Of a stretch of 50,240 nt of DNA, positions 16,872-25,315 are shown piece by piece. Every line of letters begins with the position of its first letter. Position 1 is the stretch's first letter. The stretch covers positions 163,762 to 214,001 of the forward strand of contig NZ_LMQP01000003.1 in NCBI RefSeq assembly GCF_001425405.1, written 5' to 3'. Made by a program: the position numbers and the translations under genes. The DNA is from Sphingomonas sp. Leaf412. Its GTDB lineage: Bacteria > Pseudomonadota > Alphaproteobacteria > Sphingomonadales > Sphingomonadaceae. The notes beneath the pieces were generated by a model. It did no database searches and was not told the DNA's origin. It saw only the letters and a list, made by a program, of their open reading frames with translations.

Positions 16872-17882
16872 ATGCCGCCTGCCATGACCGTGACCGACGA
16901 TTCCCTTCGCGACCTGGGCTGGGACGCGCATTTCGCCGGGCAGCTTTCGTCGGAGGAGGCGGCGCGCCGCCGCCCGGTCCGCGTGATGGCGGTGCATCGC
17001 GGCGCGATCGCGGTCGCGGGCGCGGACTGGGACGGTCTGGTCACCCCGCATATCCAGGGCGCGTCGCCGTCCGACGATCACCCGACCGTCGGCGACTGGC
17101 TGCTGCTGGACGAGGCGACGGACCTGCCGCTGCGCGTGCTGGCGCGCCGGAACCTCTTCAAGCGCCGCGCGCCCGGCGATCCCCGGCGCGAACAGATGAT
17201 CGCGGCGAACGTGGACACGGTGTTTCTGGTCGCGTCGTGCAACCAGGATTTCAGCGCCGCGCGGATCGAACGCTACCTGATCCTGGCGCGCGACGTGGGG
17301 GTGGAGGCGGTGGTGGTGCTGACCAAGGTCGACCTGACCGATACGCCCGCCGCGTTCGCCGATGCGGTCCGCGCGATCGAGCCGGGACTGGTGGTGGAGG
17401 CGGTCGACGCCCGCGTCGCGACGGATGTCGCGCGGCTGGCGGCCTGGTGCGGTCCGGGCCGGACGGTCGCGTTCCTGGGCTCGTCGGGCGTGGGGAAGTC
17501 GACGCTGGTCAACACGTTGCGCGGGACGGACAGCATCGCGACGCAGCCGATCCGCGAGAATGACGGGACCGGGCGGCACACCACGACGGTGCGCGAGATG
17601 CACCGGCTGGATCATGGCGGCTGGCTGCTCGACCTGCCGGGGATGCGCGAACTGCAATTGTCGGAGGCCGCCACGGGGATCGCGGAGGTGTTCGACGATT
17701 TCGAGGCGGCGGCGGCGGACTGCCGCTTCTCCAATTGCGCGCACGGGGGCGAGCCGGGGTGCGCGGTGCGCGCGGGGATCGCGGACGGCGCGCTGACGCA
17801 GGAACGCTTCGACCGCTGGCGCACGCTGGCCGATGCGGACGCGGCGGCCGCGCTACAGGCGTCGCGGCGGCGGCCGCGGTAG
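16872..17882 (+). CDS. rsgA: RsgA, ribosome small-subunit-dependent GTPase
   Basis: 336 residues. N-terminal OB fold, then a circularly permuted GTPase: G4 VLTKVDL precedes G1 GSSGVGKSTLVN and G3 DLPGMRE. The C-terminal zinc knuckle is visible as CRFSNCAHGGEPGC. RsgA checks 30S maturation by releasing RbfA and testing the decoding centre. Start ATG 16872 has AAGGA just upstream; ATG 16884 is an alternative. It converges with phoD, with 4 bp between stops. Confidence 0.95.
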   Translation: MPPAMTVTDDSLRDLGWDAHFAGQLSSEEAARRRPVRVMAVHRGAIAVAGADWDGLVTPHIQGASPSDDHPTVGDWLLLDEATDLPLRVLARRNLFKRRAPGDPRREQMIAANVDTVFLVASCNQDFSAARIERYLILARDVGVEAVVVLTKVDLTDTPAAFADAVRAIEPGLVVEAVDARVATDVARLAAWCGPGRTVAFLGSSGVGKSTLVNTLRGTDSIATQPIRENDGTGRHTTTVREMHRLDHGGWLLDLPGMRELQLSEAATGIAEVFDDFEAAAADCRFSNCAHGGEPGCAVRAGIADGALTQERFDRWRTLADADAAAALQASRRRPR

Positions 17883-17886
17883 CGCG

Positions 17887-19539
17887 TCAGGCGATCTCGA
17901 CGATCGGCGCGGGGCGTCCGGCGTCGATGCGGACGCGCTTCGCGGTCGCCTCCGCGAACGGCTTGGCGATGACGGTCGATACCGTGCGGAACTCGGCCGT
18001 CGCCGCGCTCGGGGTCAGCGTCAGCAGCAGGAAGCCCTTCGCATCCTGGTCGCAATAGCGCACCTCCGGGTTCGCCTCCGCGATCAGCGTGCCGATGCCG
18101 GGGATCAGCGAGCCGTAGGACGGGCTGGTGATCGCGGTCGCGCCCAGTTCGGCGGCGACGAGGCGGCCGGCGTCGTCGTGCAGGTCGTTGGCCCAGGCGG
18201 CGTGGCTGTCCCCCGACAGGACGATCGGCCGCGCCTTCGCGCGCCGGAAGGCGGCGTACAGCCGCTCGCGCGCCGCCGGATAGCCGTCCCAGCTGTCGAA
18301 ATTGAACGGCAGGCCGGCGCGATACGATGCGATGCTCGCGGCCAGCCGCGCGCGCCACATGGCGGGCAGCGTCGCCAGCAGCGTGGCGAAGCGCGCCGGC
18401 CCCAGCTGCCGTTCGATATCCGGCCCCGCGACGCGCGCCATCACGACCTGGTTCCCCAGAACCTGCCACGGCCGCCCCGCCGCGACCGACGTCGCCAGCG
18501 TTCGTTCGACCCACGCCAGCTGCTTCGGTCCCAGCAGGTCGCGCGTCGGTTGCGCGCGTTCCGCCATCATCGGCGCATAATCCTCCGGCGCGATCCCCGC
18601 GCCCTTCGGCGCCACCTGCCGGTCGCGCGCCAGCAGCCGCGTCTCGACCATCACCAGCGTCGCCAGGTCGCCGAAATCGAAGCTGCGGTTGATCGCCGCC
18701 CAGGGCTGTCCGGGGAGCGGATCGCGGATCGGCATCCACTCGAAATAGGCCTGCATCGCCGCGGCCTTGCGCTTGTCCCAGTCGCCCTCGGTCGCGGGCG
18801 TGTGGTTCTCCGCCCCGTGCATCCAGCCGTCGTTCGCGACCTCGTGATCGTCCCAGACGCAGATGAAGGCGGCGCGCGCGTGCGCGGCCTGCATGTCGGC
18901 ATCGCGCTTCAATTGCGCATGACGGCGGCGATAGTCGTCCAGCGTGACGATCTCGTGCGCGGGTTCTACGACGCGGCCGGTCTTCTTCGCGACGTCGGCG
19001 CCATACCCCTCGGGACCGTATTCGTAAATGTAGTCGCCCAGGTGGACGACCGCGTCGACGCGGTCGAGCCGGGCGATCGCGGCACAGGCGTTGAACAGGC
19101 CAGCGTAGAGCTGGCACGACGCCACCGCCATCACGACGTCCGCCGTCCTGCCGCGCGGCAGGGTGCGGAACCGGCCCACGGGGGAGCGGGTGCCGTCCGC
19201 GGCGGTGAACCAGTAATAATAATCGCGGCCGGGCTTCAGCCCCGTCGCCGCCGCCTTCGCCGTGTGGTCGCGCGCCGCACGCGCGACGACGCGCCCCGAC
19301 GCCAGCACCGGGCCGTCGACGCGATCGGCGACGTGCCAGTCCAGCGCGACGTCGCCCCCGCGCGCCGTCGTGGCGCGGGTCCACAGGATCGCGCCGTCCG
19401 CCGCCGGATCGCCGCTGGCGACCCCATGGGCGAACGCCACCGCCCCCGCGGCGTCGGCGCCGCCGGGCAGCGCGAGCGCGGCGCCCGATCCCAGCCCCGA
19501 TCCCAACAATGTCAGTGCGTTGCGGCGATTGATCGTCAT
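17887..19539 (-). CDS. phoD: PhoD-type alkaline phosphatase/phosphodiesterase
   Basis: 550 residues from ATG 19539. Twin-arginine leader NRRNALTLLG followed by a hydrophobic stretch and ADAAG, as in secreted PhoD. Metallophosphatase motifs in order: ASCQLY, VHLGDYIYEYG, CVWDDHEVANDGW and VLSGDSHAAWAND. Cleaves phosphate mono- or diesters outside the cytoplasm with Fe3+/Ca2+ (family knowledge). Divergent from the TonB receptor, with Pho-box-like repeats between them, so likely induced by phosphate starvation. Confidence 0.92.
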   Translation of the reverse strand: MTINRRNALTLLGSGLGSGAALALPGGADAAGAVAFAHGVASGDPAADGAILWTRATTARGGDVALDWHVADRVDGPVLASGRVVARAARDHTAKAAATGLKPGRDYYYWFTAADGTRSPVGRFRTLPRGRTADVVMAVASCQLYAGLFNACAAIARLDRVDAVVHLGDYIYEYGPEGYGADVAKKTGRVVEPAHEIVTLDDYRRRHAQLKRDADMQAAHARAAFICVWDDHEVANDGWMHGAENHTPATEGDWDKRKAAAMQAYFEWMPIRDPLPGQPWAAINRSFDFGDLATLVMVETRLLARDRQVAPKGAGIAPEDYAPMMAERAQPTRDLLGPKQLAWVERTLATSVAAGRPWQVLGNQVVMARVAGPDIERQLGPARFATLLATLPAMWRARLAASIASYRAGLPFNFDSWDGYPAARERLYAAFRRAKARPIVLSGDSHAAWANDLHDDAGRLVAAELGATAITSPSYGSLIPGIGTLIAEANPEVRYCDQDAKGFLLLTLTPSAATAEFRTVSTVIAKPFAEATAKRVRIDAGRPAPIVEIA

Positions 19540-19615
19540 GGCCTGTCGTCCCGTCGGCGAAGTTCGGTGCGCTAGCGCCCATCGACGACAGTCTCGCGGC
19601 GGATGCAAGACGGTT

Positions 19616-19666
19616 CCGTGACGGGACCGTCATGGTCCCTTCATCGCCACGCCGCCGAACCGTCAC
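19616..19666. promoter_or_regulatory. Candidate Pho box array between phoD and the TonB receptor
   Basis: Seven-base units resembling CTGTCAT fall on one 11-bp register: CCGTGAC (19616), CCGTCAT (19627), CCTTCAT (19638) and, two turns on, CCGTCAC (19660). PhoB sites consist of 11-bp direct repeats of CTGTCAT. The array lies 77 bp from the phoD start and about 50-70 bp from the receptor start. Sequence phase is direct observation; PhoB binding is inference. Confidence 0.6.
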
Positions 19667-19711
19667 GCGCCGTCCCTAGGGGCGGCTGCAACGACATCGG
19701 GGGCTTTTTCA

Positions 19712-22078
19712 ATGACATGCATTTCCACCCGGCTCGCGCTCGCCGCGCTTGCCACCACCTGTTCGACGCAGGCGATGGCGCAGGCCGATCCCGACATGGG
19801 CACCGACATCGTCGTGACGGCGCAGAAGCGCGAACAGCGGATCGCGGACGTCCCCGTCACCGTCACCGCGCTGACCGGCGCGCGCATGGCCGACATCGGC
19901 GTGTCCGAACTGGACGAGGTGGCGATGTTCGTCCCCGGCCTCCAGGTGCAGGAGCAGAGCGCGAACAACCCCGGCCTCGTCATCCGCGGCATCACGTCGG
20001 ACAGCGGATCGGCGCAGCAGGGCGCGCGCGTCACGCTGTACTACAACGGCGTCGACATCAGCCGCTCGCGCGGGGCGTGGCAGGACCTGTACGACCTGGA
20101 ACGGATCGAGGTGGTGAAGGGGCCGCAGGCGACCCTGTTCGGCACCGCCGCCGCGGTCGGCGCGATCAGCCTGATCTCCGCCCGTCCGCAGGCGGGCACG
20201 TCGGGCGGCATCGACGCGTCCTACGGCAATTTCGATCGCACGCAGGTGTCCGGCTTCATCAATGCGGGCGACGACATCCTGTCGGCGCGGATCGCGGGCG
20301 CGTACAAATACCGCCGCGGCTACGTCCGCAACATCGCGGGCGATCCGGATGTGCCCAACCAGAATCAGGGCGGGGTGGATCAGGACGACCTGAACGGGCA
20401 GGACCAGCGCGGCCTGCGCGGCTCGCTGCGCTTCCGGCCCGACGACCGCATCACCGCGGACCTGGTCCTGACCTACGACGGGCAGCGCAATCCCGGCACC
20501 GCGTTCAAGAGCCGCGCCTTCGCCCCCACGGGCGGGCAGACGGGCGATTACGGCAATGCCGAACTGTCCGGCTCGCCGAACAGCCTGGCGGTGCTGGGCG
20601 CGCGCAAGCTGGGGCTGGACCGCAACGTGTACGACGCGAACCTGACCGTCGCGGTGGACCTGTCGCCGGGCGTCACCTTCACCACCGTCAACGGCTATCG
20701 CCGCTTCGACGCGCTGGAGATCTTCGACGCCGACGGCGGCCCCGTGTCGTATCTGGAATTTGCGGAGGATGCGAAGGGCGACCAGTGGAGCCACGAGGGG
20801 CGCTTCGCGTTCGACGGCGACAGGGTGCGCGCCTCGTTCGGCTGGAACGCCTTCTTCGAAAACGGTTTCCAGCGCGTGCCGTTCGCGACGGAGGAGGGGA
20901 CGTACCTGGCCTGCTCCGTCGCGGGCGCCTATGCCGCGGTGCGCGCGGGGCTGAACCGCGCGGGCATCCCGACCGGCCCGGCGTGCGTCGCACCCAACGG
21001 CACGATCCCCGCCCTGCGCGCCACCGCGGTGCTGAGCGGCGGCCGCGCAACGTCGATCCCCTACGCCGCGGAATTCACCAACTACGGCAACAACGATACC
21101 TATTCGGTGTTCGCCGACGCGACCTACATGCCCGTGCCGCAGCTGGAACTGACCGCGGGCGCGCGCATCCTGATCGAGGATCGCCAGTCGGGATATTCCT
21201 CGATCCAGCCCAATTCGGTGCTGCTGGCCGGGCTGGGCGTGCAGAGCAGCCTGCTGGGCACCGCCAATACCGGCGGCCGGAAATTCGAGGCGGAGCGCAG
21301 CTTCACCGCCGTCCTGCCGCGCTTCAACGCGCTGCTGAAGCTGGACGCGGGCGTGAACCTGTACGCCACGGTCAGCAAGGGCCGCCGATCCCCCGTGGTG
21401 CAGCTGGCGGCGGCGCGCGCGGGATCGGCGGTCGTCCCCAATTTGCAGATCGTGCCGGAGGAGAAGGTCTGGAACTACGAAGGCGGGATCAAGGGGAGCA
21501 TCGGCCCGTTCACCGGCGCGGCATCGGTCTTCTACCAGACGTATGACGGGTTCCAGGTGTCGGTGACCGAGAACGGCGTGACCACGACGCGCAGCGCGGG
21601 CTCGGCGAACAATCTGGGCGTGGAGCTGGAGGGCAATGTCCGCGTCGCGCCGATCCTGTCGGTGTTCGGCACCTTCGCCTATATCGACGGCGGGATCGGG
21701 AAGGATGCGTCGAACGGCGTGTTCGCGGGCAACCGCTTCCGCCTGCAACCCGAAACCACCGCATCGGGTGGCGCGATGCTGCGCGTGCCGGTCGGCGGCG
21801 CGATCGCCTATGCCACGCCGTCGGTCACGTATCGGTCGAGCGTCTTCTTCGAACTGCCCAACAATCCCGCGATAGCCACGCCGGGCTATACATTGGTGAA
21901 CCTGCGTGCGGGCGTGGAGCTGATGGACGGGCGCTATCGCATCGGCGGGTTCGCGCGGAACCTGACCAACAAGCGCTACCTGATCGACGCGGGCAACACC
22001 GGGGGCGGCTTCGGCATCCCGACCTATATCGCGGGCGAGCCGCGCTTCTACGGCGTGGAACTGGGCGCGAAGTTCTGA
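19712..22078 (+). CDS. TonB-dependent outer-membrane receptor
   Basis: 788 residues. Signal peptide 1-24 (ends AMAQ), plug domain starting DIVVTAQKREQRIADVPVTVTALTG with VVKGPQATLFGTAAAVGAI, then a 22-strand-type barrel. It ends ...RFYGVELGAKF with the terminal Phe needed for BAM insertion. It is of the large sphingomonad 'OAR/FepA-like' class whose substrate cannot be named from sequence. Its placement opposite phoD with a shared Pho-like operator hints at uptake of a phosphate-containing compound. The N-terminus has no STN signalling domain, so no sigma-factor signalling is expected. Confidence 0.92.
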   Translation: MTCISTRLALAALATTCSTQAMAQADPDMGTDIVVTAQKREQRIADVPVTVTALTGARMADIGVSELDEVAMFVPGLQVQEQSANNPGLVIRGITSDSGSAQQGARVTLYYNGVDISRSRGAWQDLYDLERIEVVKGPQATLFGTAAAVGAISLISARPQAGTSGGIDASYGNFDRTQVSGFINAGDDILSARIAGAYKYRRGYVRNIAGDPDVPNQNQGGVDQDDLNGQDQRGLRGSLRFRPDDRITADLVLTYDGQRNPGTAFKSRAFAPTGGQTGDYGNAELSGSPNSLAVLGARKLGLDRNVYDANLTVAVDLSPGVTFTTVNGYRRFDALEIFDADGGPVSYLEFAEDAKGDQWSHEGRFAFDGDRVRASFGWNAFFENGFQRVPFATEEGTYLACSVAGAYAAVRAGLNRAGIPTGPACVAPNGTIPALRATAVLSGGRATSIPYAAEFTNYGNNDTYSVFADATYMPVPQLELTAGARILIEDRQSGYSSIQPNSVLLAGLGVQSSLLGTANTGGRKFEAERSFTAVLPRFNALLKLDAGVNLYATVSKGRRSPVVQLAAARAGSAVVPNLQIVPEEKVWNYEGGIKGSIGPFTGAASVFYQTYDGFQVSVTENGVTTTRSAGSANNLGVELEGNVRVAPILSVFGTFAYIDGGIGKDASNGVFAGNRFRLQPETTASGGAMLRVPVGGAIAYATPSVTYRSSVFFELPNNPAIATPGYTLVNLRAGVELMDGRYRIGGFARNLTNKRYLIDAGNTGGGFGIPTYIAGEPRFYGVELGAKF

Positions 22079-22137
22079 TGCGCGCGGGCGGGGCGGGGGG
22101 TGTTCCCTTGCGCCCCGTCCGCATCCTACAAGGGGGC

Positions 22138-22836
22138 ATGGACACCGCCTTCCCGCCACCGCCGCCGATCCTCGCCCCCGTCGTCGACGGTCCCGCCTTC
22201 CCCGTCGGCCGCGTCTTCTGCATCGGCCGCAACTATGCCGACCACGCGCACGAGATGGGCGGCGATCCGACGCGCGAGGCGCCGTTCTTCTTCACCAAAT
22301 GGGCACAGGCGGTCGTGCCGTCGGGCGGCACGATCCCCTATCCGCCGGAAACCGCCGATTACCAGCACGAGGTGGAACTGGTCGTCGCGATCGGCACCGG
22401 CGGGCGCGACATCGCGGCGGCGGATGCGCCGGCGCACGTGTTCGGCCATGCGGTCGGCCTCGACATGACGCGCCGCGATCTTCAGGCGGCGGCGAAGGCG
22501 GACGGGCGGCCGTGGGATGCGGCGAAGAACGTGGAACACGGCGCCCCGCTCGGCCCGATCCACCCCGTGGCGCAGGCAGGCCACCCCGCGGCGGGGCGCA
22601 TCGCGCTGACCGTGAACGACATCGTGCGGCAGGACGGCGACCTGTCGGACATGACCTGGGGCGTGGCGGACCTGATCGCGTATCTGTCGCGCTTCTACCG
22701 GCTCGAACCCGGCGACCTGATCTGGACCGGCACGCCCGCGGGCGTCGCCGCGGTGGTGCCCGGTGACGTGCTGGTGGCGTCGATCGCGGGCCTGTCCGAC
22801 CTGACCGTCACCATCGGGGAGCGGGCGCGTGGCTGA
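22138..22836 (+). CDS. Fumarylacetoacetate hydrolase family protein (fumarylpyruvate-type)
   Basis: 232 residues from ATG 22138, with AGGGGG upstream. FAH-family core: FCIGRNYADHAHEMG, PFFFTKWAQAVV, the metal ligands in YQHEVELVVAIG (two Glu) and GLDMTRRDLQ (Asp), and the C-terminal LIWTGTPAGVAAVVPGD. Short single-domain members cleave fumarylpyruvate or related ring-fission products. It overlaps the following isomerase by 8 bp, which supports a gentisate- or homogentisate-type aromatic degradation step. The ring-cleaving dioxygenase is not in this window. Confidence 0.87.
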   Translation: MDTAFPPPPPILAPVVDGPAFPVGRVFCIGRNYADHAHEMGGDPTREAPFFFTKWAQAVVPSGGTIPYPPETADYQHEVELVVAIGTGGRDIAAADAPAHVFGHAVGLDMTRRDLQAAAKADGRPWDAAKNVEHGAPLGPIHPVAQAGHPAAGRIALTVNDIVRQDGDLSDMTWGVADLIAYLSRFYRLEPGDLIWTGTPAGVAAVVPGDVLVASIAGLSDLTVTIGERARG

Positions 22837-23464
22837 TCCCGTCCTGCACGGCTATTGGCGCTCCACCGCGTCGTATCGCGTCCGCATCGCGCTGAACCTG
22901 AAGGGCGTGGCCTATCGCGACGCCTTCCACCACCTGCGCGACGGGGCGCAGCGCGCGCCCGCGTACCTGGCGCTGAACCCGCAGGGTTTCGTGCCCGCGT
23001 TGCAGGTGGGCGACGCGGTGCTGACGCAGAGCCTGGCGATCTGCGATTATCTGGACGAGGTGTATCCCGAGCCCCCCCTGCTCCCCGCCGACCCGGTCGC
23101 GCGCGCGCAGGTGCGCGCCGTGGCGCAGGTGATCGCGTGCGACGTCCATCCGGTGCAGAACCTGAAGGTCCTCGACCGCCTGCGCGCGGCGGGGCTGGAC
23201 GGCGCGGCGGTGAAGGAATGGGCGCGCGCGACGATCGACGACGGGCTGGACGCGTGCGACCGGCTGCTGGCGGAGCGGGCGGGGCCGTATTGCTTCGGCG
23301 CGTCGGTGACGCTGGCCGACCTGTTCCTGGTCCCGCAACTGACCAACGCGCGCCGCTTCGGCGTCGACCTGCGCTGGCCGCGGTTGCTGGCGATCGAGGC
23401 GGCGTGTTTGAGGCTGGATGCGTTCCGGCGGGCGGCGCCGGAGAATCAGCCCGACGCGGAGTGA
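22829..23464 (+). CDS. maiA: Maleylacetoacetate / maleylpyruvate isomerase
   Basis: 211 residues, GTG start inside the preceding gene. Zeta-class glutathione transferase: LHGYWRSTASYRVRIALNLKG at the N-terminus and LNPQGFVPALQVGDAVLTQSLAICDYLDE for glutathione binding, then an all-helical C-terminal domain. Isomerises the cis ring-fission product to the fumaryl form for the upstream hydrolase. The usual SSCS active-site motif reads STAS here, so the cysteine is lost while a serine remains. Confidence 0.88.
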   Translation: MADPVLHGYWRSTASYRVRIALNLKGVAYRDAFHHLRDGAQRAPAYLALNPQGFVPALQVGDAVLTQSLAICDYLDEVYPEPPLLPADPVARAQVRAVAQVIACDVHPVQNLKVLDRLRAAGLDGAAVKEWARATIDDGLDACDRLLAERAGPYCFGASVTLADLFLVPQLTNARRFGVDLRWPRLLAIEAACLRLDAFRRAAPENQPDAE

Positions 23465-23566
23465 GGGGGGGGCGGATCAAGCTTCCGGCGGCTCCGTGCC
23501 GTCATGGGGGTAGAGGAGACGATGCGTGACCCTGCCGTCCGGACCGTCGCGGACGATTCGCCCGAT

Positions 23567-23590
23567 GCCGCCGTGCCGCCGTGCCGCCGT
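23567..23590 (+). repeat. Three tandem copies of GCCGCCGT
   Basis: An 8-bp unit repeats exactly three times in the leader before the ECF sigma gene, followed by a diverged copy (GCCGGCGGT). A repeat this short could change copy number by slippage. No function is evident. Confidence 0.8.
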
Positions 23591-23681
23591 GCCGGCGGTG
23601 GGCACGGGTTGCAATTCGTCCGTGCCGGCCACAGCATGGCGGACGCCCTCGCGGCGCAACGGATCGTCCCGAAGGACTGCG

Positions 23682-24200
23682 GTGGAACCTGTTCCAGAGG
23701 ATATCGAGGTCGTGTTCCTCGCGCAGCGCGGGGCATTGCTGTCGTTCTTGCGCGCGCGCAACGCCGGCGAGGCGGCGGAGGACGTCCTGCACGACATCTG
23801 GATGCGGCTGCCGCGCGGGGCGGCGGACATCCGTTCGCCGCGCGCCTATCTGTTCCGCATGGCCAATGCCGTCCTGATCGACCGGCGCCGCAGCGCGGCG
23901 CGGCAGCGGCGGCGCGACGATGCGTGGCATGAAACGGCGGGTCCGATCGACGGCGATCGATGCGAGCGGCCCGCGGCGGATCGCGCGATCGCGGCGCGCC
24001 AGGCCGCCGCGGCGGTCCTTGCCCTACTCGACGCGCAGGGGCCGCGGGTCGCGCGGGTTTTTCGCCTGCACCGGATCGACGGCATGATCCGGCGCGATAT
24101 CGCCGCGTGCCTGGGCGTCAGCCTGAGCACCGTCGAGGGCGACCTGCGTCGGGCATATGCCGCCCTGGCATCGTTCCGGGAGAGCGACGATGCGGCCTGA
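23682..24200 (+). CDS. FecI-like ECF sigma factor
   Basis: 172 residues from GTG 23682 with AAGGA at 23672-23676. Region 2 reads AEDVLHDIWMRLPRG and RAYLFRMANAVLIDRRRS. Region 4 is a helix-turn-helix: RIDGMIRRDIAACLGVSLSTVEGDLRRAY. FecI-type sigmas direct transcription of outer-membrane transporter genes when released by a FecR partner. The next gene is FecR and overlaps by 11 bp. The cognate receptor gene is destroyed downstream, so this regulator is probably an orphan. Confidence 0.88.
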   Translation: MEPVPEDIEVVFLAQRGALLSFLRARNAGEAAEDVLHDIWMRLPRGAADIRSPRAYLFRMANAVLIDRRRSAARQRRRDDAWHETAGPIDGDRCERPAADRAIAARQAAAAVLALLDAQGPRVARVFRLHRIDGMIRRDIAACLGVSLSTVEGDLRRAYAALASFRESDDAA

Positions 24201-25134
24201 GATCGCCATCGACGACGAGGCGATCGGGTGGGCGGTCCGCTCGTCGGAGCCGGACTTCGACGACTGGGAGGGGCTGGCCGCGTGGCTGTCGACGGATCCG
24301 GCGCGCAACGCGGCGTACGATCGGGCGATGATGGGTGCTGCCGCGGCGCAGGACGCGCTGGTGCAGGGCGCGGTCGTCGTCCCCCTCGGCGCGCGCCCGT
24401 CACGCCCGGCGTCGGGGCGGCGCCTGCTTCCCGCCGCCGGCTGGATCGCGGGCATCGCGGCGTGCGCGGCCGGCGCGCTCCTGCTGCTTCGTCCCGTCGC
24501 CCCCGTCGCCCCGCCCCCCCGGATCGTCGATGCGCCCGCGGGCCGGGCGCGCGTCGTCGCGCTGGCCGACGGCACCCGGATCACGATGGCGGGCAGCAGC
24601 CGGTTGCTGCTCGACGACGGCGATACCCGCCGTGTCACCCTGTCGCGGGGGCGGGCGGTGTTCGCGGTCCGGCACGATGCGACCCGCCGCTTCGGCGTGA
24701 CGGTGGGCGCGCACGAGGTGGTCGATGCGGGCACGGTGTTCGAGGTCGCCGAAATCGCGGGCGGCGCATCGGTGGCCGTCGCGGAAGGGGCGGTGATCGT
24801 CGATCCGGCGGGCATCGCGGCGCGACTGGCGGCGGGCGAGGTGCTGGTGCTGCGCGACGGCGACCGGCCGCGACGTTCCGCGATCCCGCGCGAGGCCGTG
24901 GGGCGGTGGCACGCCGCGCGCATGACGTACCGCGCCGCGCCGCTGCCACAGGTGGCGTCCGACCTCGCGATCGCCTGGGGCCGCACGCTGTCGGTCGATC
25001 CGGTGCTGCGCGACCGGCGCTTCACGGGTATTCTCGTCCCGGCGGTCCTGCGCGACCGTCCCGACGAGCTGGGCGCGCTGCTCGACGTGCGTGTCCGGAC
25101 GGACGCGGCCGGATGGCGCCTGCTGCCGCGGTGA
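24190..25134 (+). CDS. FecR-like anti-sigma / signal transducer
   Basis: 314 residues from ATG 24190. N-terminal DUF4880-type sigma-binding segment (EAIGWAVRSSEPDFDDWEGLAAWLSTDPARNAAYDRAM), one transmembrane helix at about 82-100, then the periplasmic FecR domain (RVVALADGTRITMAGSSRLLL, RRVTLSRGRAVFAVRHDATRRFGV) and a C-terminal STN-like tail. It relays receptor occupancy from the periplasm to the sigma factor. It shares GTGA with the broken receptor gene that follows. Confidence 0.88.
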   Translation: MRPEIAIDDEAIGWAVRSSEPDFDDWEGLAAWLSTDPARNAAYDRAMMGAAAAQDALVQGAVVVPLGARPSRPASGRRLLPAAGWIAGIAACAAGALLLLRPVAPVAPPPRIVDAPAGRARVVALADGTRITMAGSSRLLLDDGDTRRVTLSRGRAVFAVRHDATRRFGVTVGAHEVVDAGTVFEVAEIAGGASVAVAEGAVIVDPAGIAARLAAGEVLVLRDGDRPRRSAIPREAVGRWHAARMTYRAAPLPQVASDLAIAWGRTLSVDPVLRDRRFTGILVPAVLRDRPDELGALLDVRVRTDAAGWRLLPR

Positions 25135-25315
25135 GGCGGTGGGCGGCGCCGCTCTGCCTCGTCGTCGCCGTCGTTCCGGCGGCGGCGCAGACGATGGACG
25201 TCGACATGCCCGCCGCGCCGCTGACCGTCGTCGTGGAGCGGCTGTCCCGGCGGTTCGGGATCAGCGTGGTCCTGACCGACCCGAAATTGCTGACGCGCCG
25301 GGTTCCCGTCACGTT
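25131..25315 (+). pseudogene. 5' remnant of an STN-type TonB receptor gene
   Basis: GTG 25131 overlaps the fecR stop. It encodes a signal peptide (about 1-20, PAAAQ) and the first half of an STN domain (MDVDMPAAPLTVVVERLSRR, then FGISVVLTDPKLLTRRVPV). The match to STN stops at about 25305-25318, where the DNA switches to the reverse-strand integrase. The frame runs on by chance to 25391. The plug and barrel are missing, so no receptor can be made. The rest of the gene is not found to the right. Confidence 0.8.
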
